Source of the DNA: JBBRCX01 sp038204465
Lineage (GTDB): Bacteria; Planctomycetota; Phycisphaerae; Tepidisphaerales; Tepidisphaeraceae
Direction of reading: 5' to 3'
NCBI GenBank assembly: GCA_038204465.1
Contig: JBBRCX010000062.1
Location: 1-28,647, forward strand
DNA: 28,647 nucleotides
Position numbers and translations under genes: made by a program. Within the stretch, counting starts at the first letter, position 1. Each line of letters begins with the position of its first letter. The notes beneath the pieces were generated by a model. It ran no database searches. It was not told the origin of the DNA and saw only the letters and a program-made list of their open reading frames with translations. Below are positions 23,568 to 28,647 of the stretch, piece by piece.

Positions 23568-24532
23568 GCCGAGGTTCTCCACATCAACGACCGCCCCACC
23601 GAAGCGGTCAGCGCGGCGAATACCAGTTGACCCTTTTGCCATTTCGATAACACAGGCCGGCCGCTCAACGTGTCGCACTCCCGTCGGCGGATCGCCTGCA
23701 GAATGGCCCGGCCTCCCTTGCCGAACAGCGCCACCTGCCGCCGAACGGTCGCATCCAGCATCGGCAACAGCTTCTCGCCCTCGTCAAACATCGCTTCCGT
23801 GCGGTCTACTTCGTGCCCCATCAGGCTGCGAAAGTTATCGTCGCACCGCGCATCGGCGATCTGCTGCTCGGTTACGCCGAAGCGATCGAGCGATTCTTTC
23901 GGAATATAAATGCGATTGAGGGTGACGAAGTCGCGCCGCACGTCCTGCCAGAAGTTCGCCAGCTGAAGGGCCGTACAGGTCTGATCCGACAGGTGCTGGC
24001 GTTCCGCGTCGCGGTAGCCGCACATGTACAGCACGAGGCGCCCGACCGGATTGGCGCTGCGGCGGCAGTAGTCCAGAAGCTGTTCGAAGGTTTCATACCG
24101 ATCGATGCGCTGGTCCTGCTCGAAGGCATCGATCAAATCGAGGAACGGCTCGATGGGAATGTCGTGGCGGCGGATGGTTGCAGACAGCGCGGTAAATAGC
24201 GCCGTGGCGGGCCTGCCTTCGAAACAAGCGCGAGTCTCATCGCGGAATTGCGCCAGGTACTGCAGCGATTGCTCGCGATCGTCCAACTCATCGCCCAAGT
24301 CGTCGGCGATCCGACAAAAGGCGTATACGTTGCAGAAGTCCTGCCGCAGATGCCGCGGAAGCAGGATGGAAACCACCGAAAAGTTTTCGTAATGAGTGCT
24401 CGCCAGCCGCCGGGTAAACTCCTCGGCTTCGGCGGCGGGAGCGGGGGTAAGGGCGACCTTCACCGCCGGAGGTGCCGCGTCGCCCGAAACCCAAACTGGC
24501 GCGGTATCCGGCGGATCGCTCGAGGTCAGCAC
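23564..24532 (-). CDS. hpnC: Hydroxysqualene synthase HpnC
   Basis: The 322-residue protein starts at GTG and is the second squalene/phytoene synthase-fold enzyme of the locus. It has HYENFSVVS near residue 47, DDLGDELDD at 77-85 and NFWQDVRRD at 193-201, the two metal-binding motifs of the fold. HpnC converts presqualene diphosphate to hydroxysqualene. The first 40 residues are a Pro/Ala-rich extension of low complexity, so a later start is possible, although no closer good start with a ribosome site was seen. It is the first gene of the hpnCDE operon, and its stop overlaps the hpnD start by four bases. The leader carries two hairpins (listed separately). Confidence 0.92.
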   Translation of the reverse strand: MLTSSDPPDTAPVWVSGDAAPPAVKVALTPAPAAEAEEFTRRLASTHYENFSVVSILLPRHLRQDFCNVYAFCRIADDLGDELDDREQSLQYLAQFRDETRACFEGRPATALFTALSATIRRHDIPIEPFLDLIDAFEQDQRIDRYETFEQLLDYCRRSANPVGRLVLYMCGYRDAERQHLSDQTCTALQLANFWQDVRRDFVTLNRIYIPKESLDRFGVTEQQIADARCDDNFRSLMGHEVDRTEAMFDEGEKLLPMLDATVRRQVALFGKGGRAILQAIRRRECDTLSGRPVLSKWQKGQLVFAALTASVGRSLMWRTSA

Positions 24533-24559
24533 GTGCCCTTCCCGTCAGAGACCGAATTT

Positions 24560-24596
24560 CGGGCCGCCGCGGGGCCCGCCAAAAGCCGTCTTCGGC
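24560..24596 (-). promoter_or_regulatory. Two hairpins in the hpnC leader, possible attenuator
   Basis: Read on the minus strand, a short GCCG-AAGA-CGGC stem followed by TTTT (24596-24581) is succeeded by a strong CGGGCC...GGCCCG stem (24578-24560), 28 bases before the GTG. The first could pause or terminate transcription weakly. No known riboswitch was recognised. Confidence 0.25.
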
Positions 24597-24778
24597 AAAA
24601 ACAAATAAAACCCGGCTCGATGACCGCGGACACTACAGTCAAGCCCATCCTTTCGCAACGTTCAGCGATGTTCTCACCGTCAAAGTGACCGCGTGATGAC
24701 GGCGCTCAGCGTGCCTCGAGAAGCTTCGCAACGCGATGACTCCGCAGCGATAGATCACTACGGGCGGACGCACATCGA

Positions 24779-24785
24779 CGAGGAA
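24779..24785 (+). promoter_or_regulatory. Shine-Dalgarno site deciding the start at 24792
   Basis: GAGGAA ends six bases before ATG 24792, which begins with a signal peptide. The frame is open upstream to 24693, but those 33 codons do not look like an export signal. Confidence 0.65.
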
Positions 24786-24791
24786 CGACCA

Positions 24792-27494
24792 ATGAACCCA
24801 TACGCACGGCTCATCTGCCTGACGCTGGTGATCTCTCCCGCGCTCATCGTGGCTCAGGAGACCAGGCCGCCCATTTATATCTGGCTCGAACCCGAATGGT
24901 TCTCTGGAGTGAGCGGCGGCTTCAGTTATTGGACCGGCGTCGCCAAGCCTACCGGTGCGTGGGGCATCGCCGGCCCTGGTATCACCGCCGAGTTCAGCCA
25001 GGGCGGCGAGAGCGAGTGGAACTCAATGGGAGCGCCCGCAGAGGAAACAAAGGCCGCCTGCGAGCGCGTGATCACCGTCCCGCGCGCGGGCAAGTACAAG
25101 CTTTGGATCCGCTACGTCGATCATCGCGGCAAGACCGAGCCCTTCACGGTAAGGCTCGAACAGAATGCTCAACCGGCCGTGTCATCGGAGCTCGGCGCGC
25201 AGCCGCTCGTGCCGCCCAACGATGAATACATGCTCTACTGGGGATTCAGCTTCGGCTGGGCGAGCCTCGATGCGCAACTGGTCGAAGGGCCCGCCACGCT
25301 CCGGCTGCTGATCGACAAGCCGGGCGAGGCCTGGCGGCAAGTGGACGCCATCCTGCTCACCGACGACCCGCAGTTCACCCCCATCGGGCGCGAGAAACCC
25401 CGGTTCGCTTACGAAGATTCCTTCAAGCTCCAGCCCCAGTCAGCCAACTGGCGCGGAACAGGAACCTTCGGTTGCGGCGCCACCATGAAGCGCCCCCAGG
25501 CCGGCGGCAAAGATTTCAGCATGTGGACGCAAATCGAGCCCGAACCCAAATGGTGGGCCGCTCAGAACCTCGACACACTCAGCCTGTACGACGTTCTCTT
25601 CCAGTTCTCGCCGCCGGCGGACATCGCCGAGCAGTTCCACAAGCAGTTCGCCGGCCGGCGCGACGTTCCGCTGCTCGGCTGGCCGAATCTCCACCCCGGC
25701 CTTTACCTCGGGCCAACACCGGATCTGTCCCCCGGCACACCCGTCCGGCGCTGGCTCGAGCGCACGAAAACTCCCTTCTACATCCTCACCAATTACGCTG
25801 ATCCCAAGTATGACCAGCAGACCGGGCCGGCAACGTACGCTGCCCTTGCCGGGCCGCTCGCGCCCCAGTTCCTCGGCTACATCCACGGCGAGTCGGTCGG
25901 CACAGGCGGCGTCGGCTTCCCGGAAAAAACGGTAAGCACCCGGCGCGAATACGTTGATGCGATCAATGCCCACATGCGCAAGCAGCAGGCGGAGCAGTGG
26001 GCGGCGATCTACAAGACCGGCGTCCCGGAGACTTTTCGCAATAAGAGCATCGCGTGCCTGTCCGCCGATGCGACTGCGATGTCGCACGCCTTCGCGCAAC
26101 AGGACTGCGACCTGTTGGGCTACGAGATCGACGCCACCAACGCCCATGCTCCGATGCGCGTTGCCTTCGAGCGCGGCGCGGCACGCCAGTTCGGCAAGGG
26201 ATGGATCAACTATGCCAGCGGCAACTTCGGCGACGCCTGCACCATGTTCACCCAGAACCCCGTCGTCAACCGCGGGGCGGGCGGCTGGTACCACAGCAAA
26301 TATGCGGTCACCGATGGCGTCCCCATCGTCTGGTATCGCCAGCTCTATTATCTCAACTACATGTCGGGCGCTTCGGCGATCTTCTGGGAGCAGGCGCTGG
26401 GCAATCAGTGGATCCTCCCCGGACCCGGCACGCATCCGATTGATTTGTCTCCTTTCGGGCGCGCGACCGCCGATTTCCAGGGCTTCGTCGATCGTGTCGG
26501 CGACCGCGGCGAGCCCTATACGCCAATCGCTTTCCTGCTCAGCTATGGACACGCCTATGAGCCGGTGAACAACAACTGCAAGATGCTCGGACAGTTCCTC
26601 GAAGACGCCAACGATCGGGAGCTGCGCGGGCTTTTCGACGTGGCATGGTATCCGGCCCCAGTCTTGAGCAGCCGGCCGATTACGCCAGAGCTGCAGAGCA
26701 TGCCCGGCGGCGCATATGGGAACATCTTTGACGTGCTCGTCGACCGCCCCGATAAAGCGGCGGCGATCAAGGATTACCCGATCGTCTGGGCCGCGGGAGA
26801 CGCCGAGGTCGGCGGCGCGATGACCGCCGCGATACAGCAGTACGTCGAATCGGGCGGCACTTTCGTCGTCAATGTCGAGGCAGCCCGGGGAAAGCTCCCC
26901 GATTCACTCACCGGCGTGAAACTGAGCGGCCAGAAGCTCGTTCTGGAACGCTGGTCACCCGAAGGCGTCGCTCCCATTGCGACAACCCCATTTCAGGTCG
27001 AGGCCGCGCAGCTCAACGGCGCGCAGGCGCTGGCAACGGGAGACCAGGGCGCGCCCCTGATCACGCGCAACGCGGTCGGAAAGGGCGCGGTCATCCTCTC
27101 CCTCATCCCGCACCTGCTCGGCATCGATGAGCGCCCCCACCCCGCGCTTCCCTGGCTGATGAACGGCCTGACCGACAACCTGCTGCCGGTCAACGTTCGA
27201 ATGGCTGACGGCAGCCGGCCCACGGGCCAGATCCTCTACCAGCTCAACCGCACGAAGAACGGATGGCTGCTGATGCTGATCAACAACCGCGGCGTCGACA
27301 AGACGCAAACCGGCATCGCCCGCGTCGACCGCCGCGCCGTCGCCGACGTCGTGCTTCGTACTGAGCAACCCCTCACTGCCGCGCGTGAGCTGACGCAACC
27401 GCGCGACCTGTCGGCAGGGCGCGATGCCCAATCGACGACGATCAAGCTCCGGGTCCACCCCGGCGACGTTCAAATAGTGCAGTTGGTAAATTGA
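24792..27494 (+). CDS. Large secreted protein, probable carbohydrate-active enzyme of unnamed family
   Basis: The 900-residue product begins with a signal peptide (about 1-22, ending VAQE) and has no later membrane helix. An N-terminal beta-sandwich region (about 25-200; WLEPEWFSG, KYKLWIRYVD, AWRQVDAILL) resembles carbohydrate-binding or ornamental domains. The middle (about 250-600) alternates strands and helices in the manner of a TIM barrel, with FLGYIHGES and YEIDATNAH as possible active-site strands. A following domain (about 610-800; FDVLVDRP, YPIVWAAGDA, YVESGGTFVVNVE) looks like the GATase-like domain of GH42-type beta-galactosidases, and a last beta domain closes the protein. A role in polysaccharide breakdown is inferred from this layout only. 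It diverges from hpnC and appears monocistronic. Confidence 0.8.
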   Translation: MNPYARLICLTLVISPALIVAQETRPPIYIWLEPEWFSGVSGGFSYWTGVAKPTGAWGIAGPGITAEFSQGGESEWNSMGAPAEETKAACERVITVPRAGKYKLWIRYVDHRGKTEPFTVRLEQNAQPAVSSELGAQPLVPPNDEYMLYWGFSFGWASLDAQLVEGPATLRLLIDKPGEAWRQVDAILLTDDPQFTPIGREKPRFAYEDSFKLQPQSANWRGTGTFGCGATMKRPQAGGKDFSMWTQIEPEPKWWAAQNLDTLSLYDVLFQFSPPADIAEQFHKQFAGRRDVPLLGWPNLHPGLYLGPTPDLSPGTPVRRWLERTKTPFYILTNYADPKYDQQTGPATYAALAGPLAPQFLGYIHGESVGTGGVGFPEKTVSTRREYVDAINAHMRKQQAEQWAAIYKTGVPETFRNKSIACLSADATAMSHAFAQQDCDLLGYEIDATNAHAPMRVAFERGAARQFGKGWINYASGNFGDACTMFTQNPVVNRGAGGWYHSKYAVTDGVPIVWYRQLYYLNYMSGASAIFWEQALGNQWILPGPGTHPIDLSPFGRATADFQGFVDRVGDRGEPYTPIAFLLSYGHAYEPVNNNCKMLGQFLEDANDRELRGLFDVAWYPAPVLSSRPITPELQSMPGGAYGNIFDVLVDRPDKAAAIKDYPIVWAAGDAEVGGAMTAAIQQYVESGGTFVVNVEAARGKLPDSLTGVKLSGQKLVLERWSPEGVAPIATTPFQVEAAQLNGAQALATGDQGAPLITRNAVGKGAVILSLIPHLLGIDERPHPALPWLMNGLTDNLLPVNVRMADGSRPTGQILYQLNRTKNGWLLMLINNRGVDKTQTGIARVDRRAVADVVLRTEQPLTAARELTQPRDLSAGRDAQSTTIKLRVHPGDVQIVQLVN

Positions 27495-27680
27495 TCGGTA
27501 GCGGGTTCACACCGTTCCCAAACGCGCCGCTCAGCCCGCAGCAATCGCGAGGTAAACACAATGCATCACTGGGTCCATGGTTCTTCCAATCGTCATCTTC
27601 CTCCAATTTCCCCAAGGTCGATCATCCCAGGGGGGACGTTCGCCTCGGCGGGTCGAGTTGAAACGCAACGGGCCCACGCG
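27495..27680. other. Convergent gap between the secreted protein and the PilZ gene
   Basis: No gene, no convincing terminator hairpin with T tract and no repeat is visible in these 186 bases. Confidence 0.4.
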
Positions 27681-28106
27681 CTACGGTTGCGGCGGTGAAG
27701 CTTCCGCAAAAAGCGCAGCGCAATCCTCTGACGTCAAATGTTGCGCCGCCCTTTCCCCACCGATGATGCGCGTGAACGACGCCCCTATGCCAAACATGGC
27801 GCTTGTGATCGGGGCACAATACGCGACCGCGCAAAGCACCGCCTGCACCGTAGCCTTGCCGGTCTGCGGGAGAAACAAAACGAACTCTTCTCCACGCGGA
27901 ATCTTCTCGGTGTGCAGCAGCCCGACGCCGCTCGCGGAGAAGTCGCGTACCACCACGCCGATGGGCTGAAGGGTCGATCGCGGAACAATTGTCACCGATC
28001 CGACCAGCGGGAACCGCTCATCGCGCCGCCGGTCGCGCGCCTGATCAGAGGCCCGCGCCTGCAGCAATCCCACGATCTCCTGCACCTGCTCCAAAGACAA
28101 ACCCAT
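27681..28106 (-). CDS. PilZ-domain protein
   Basis: Read from the ATG at 28106 the protein has 141 residues. A short helix (LEQVQEIVGLLQ) precedes a PilZ domain with RRDER (Arg27, Arg31 of the RxxxR motif) and DFSASG (Asp55, Ser57, Gly60 of DxSxxG). These are the residues that bind cyclic di-GMP, so binding is likely. The rest is a beta barrel with a C-terminal helix (AAQHLTSEDCAALFA). There is no signal peptide or other output domain, so it probably acts by contacting a partner in the cytoplasm, for example in motility, polysaccharide export or adhesion. A GTG start at 28136 would add ten residues but is less likely. No adjacent partner gene is evident. Confidence 0.87.
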   Translation of the reverse strand: MGLSLEQVQEIVGLLQARASDQARDRRRDERFPLVGSVTIVPRSTLQPIGVVVRDFSASGVGLLHTEKIPRGEEFVLFLPQTGKATVQAVLCAVAYCAPITSAMFGIGASFTRIIGGERAAQHLTSEDCAALFAEASPPQP

Positions 28107-28187
28107 TGCGCACCCCAGGTGGACGTGAGCCCCCACATTCTATCGGGTGTCGAACATCGTGCGCAAGATTCAACCAATTGGTTCCGA

Positions 28188-28481
28188 TCAGGTCCTGCGC
28201 GCTCGTCGGCCCCTGGGCGACAACTCCTCGCGCATGCCCGACTTGTTCCCGCCGTCGCGCAGGTTCGCCGCCCGAACCTTCTTCGAGAGCTTCAGCTTTT
28301 TGAGGCGCGGATTCACCTCGGTCAGGTCATCTTGCGGGTCGTAGCCAACCAGCTCCCGCGCATCAGAGATGTCCAGCCGCTTGAAGCGGTTGTCACTCAG
28401 CCCATGGAGGATCGCGAACCTCAGGTTTTCCACGTCGATGCTTTTCTCGATCAACTGATTGAGGTCGCGCTGCCTGCTAAT
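28188..28481 (-). pseudogene. C-terminal stub of an NAD-dependent epimerase / uronate-dehydrogenase-like protein
   Basis: The frame is open from 28481 to the stop at 28188 (about 97 codons) but has no ATG. The peptide LNQLIEKSIDVENLRFAILH followed by GLSDNRFKRLDISDAREL and VGYDPQDD matches the C-terminal substrate-domain end of extended SDR proteins of the uronate dehydrogenase type ('FAI.YG.SDN....D...A...LGY.PQDD'). The Rossmann domain and catalytic YxxxK that should precede it are missing. Just upstream (28482-28484) is a stop, and then the C-rich repeat tract. The gene is therefore broken here, perhaps by rearrangement or repeat expansion. A basic tail after LKLSKK looks native. Confidence 0.6.
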
Positions 28482-28529
28482 TTAGGATGAACCGACTTCA
28501 GAACGTCTAAAAACCTGTTTCCCAGCCCA

Positions 28530-28647
28530 AAAACCCATGCGCACCCCATCCGATCCCCATCGCCGCCCCACCCCCTCCCCATCCGTCGACCATCCACCCT
28601 CCATCGAATCCCCATGAAGTTCCCGCCACCCACCCATCGTCCCCCCG
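28530..28647. repeat. C-rich CCATC/CCCC-type simple-sequence tract
   Basis: The last 118 bases consist of irregular repeats of CCCCATC, CCATCCACC and GATCCCCATCG units, with very little G on the plus strand. The minus strand is G-rich with several GGGG runs, so it could form G-quadruplex. It reaches the window edge, so the full length is unknown. No convincing gene crosses it. Confidence 0.65.

Noticed and set aside
27738..28490. 250-codon plus-strand frame opposite the PilZ gene
   Set aside because: The minus strand carries the RxxxR and DxSxxG motifs; the plus frame has none.

Overview
The window looks like chromosomal DNA from a high-GC, Gram-negative, hopanoid-making bacterium. Planctomycetota is the best guess. 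It rests on a squalene/hopanoid gene set in mixed orientations, a VPEP-type PEP-CTERM protein, a very large secreted protein without a close named family, and frequent starts with weak or no Shine-Dalgarno sequence. No rRNA or phylogenetic marker is present, so this is inference.

Left arm, about 1-3960: a patchwork accessory region that reads as less GC-rich than the rest. It holds the tail of a probable DUF499-family ATPase, a DUF262/GmrSD-type protein with an HNH-like C-terminus, a decayed tyrosine-type tRNA relic with a GCA anticodon, a stand-alone HEPN-motif ORF, a small basic protein coupled to a HEAT-repeat protein (a possible toxin/immunity pair), and a broken beta-propeller gene fragment. 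Together these look like the edge of a defence or mobile island.

Centre-left, about 3960-12350: housekeeping and accessory loci. An SDR reductase and an acetyl-CoA acetyltransferase form a minus-strand pair (phaB/phaA-like, no synthase visible). A TetR regulator leads a tripartite RND efflux operon (adaptor plus permease). A PEP-CTERM exported protein follows, with a clear terminator behind it.

Core, about 12356-24532: a nearly complete hopanoid locus. hpnC, hpnD and hpnE convert farnesyl diphosphate to squalene, and shc/hpnF cyclises squalene to hopene. hpnH adds the adenosyl side chain, hpnG removes adenine, hpnO transaminates the side chain, and hpnN is the RND-type exporter to the outer membrane. 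An unnamed 142-residue gene sits directly after hpnH. Transcription units alternate: hpnG(-), hpnH and the 142-residue gene (+), shc(-), hpnO and hpnN (+), hpnEDC(-).

Right arm, 24700-28647: a 900-residue secreted protein of probable carbohydrate-related function, a PilZ-domain protein, the C-terminal stub of an NAD-dependent epimerase/uronate-dehydrogenase-like gene, and a C-rich CCATC-type repeat tract running to the window edge.

The best candidates for something undescribed are the 142-residue hopanoid-linked protein, the small basic protein/HEAT pair, and the tRNA relic inside the defence island.
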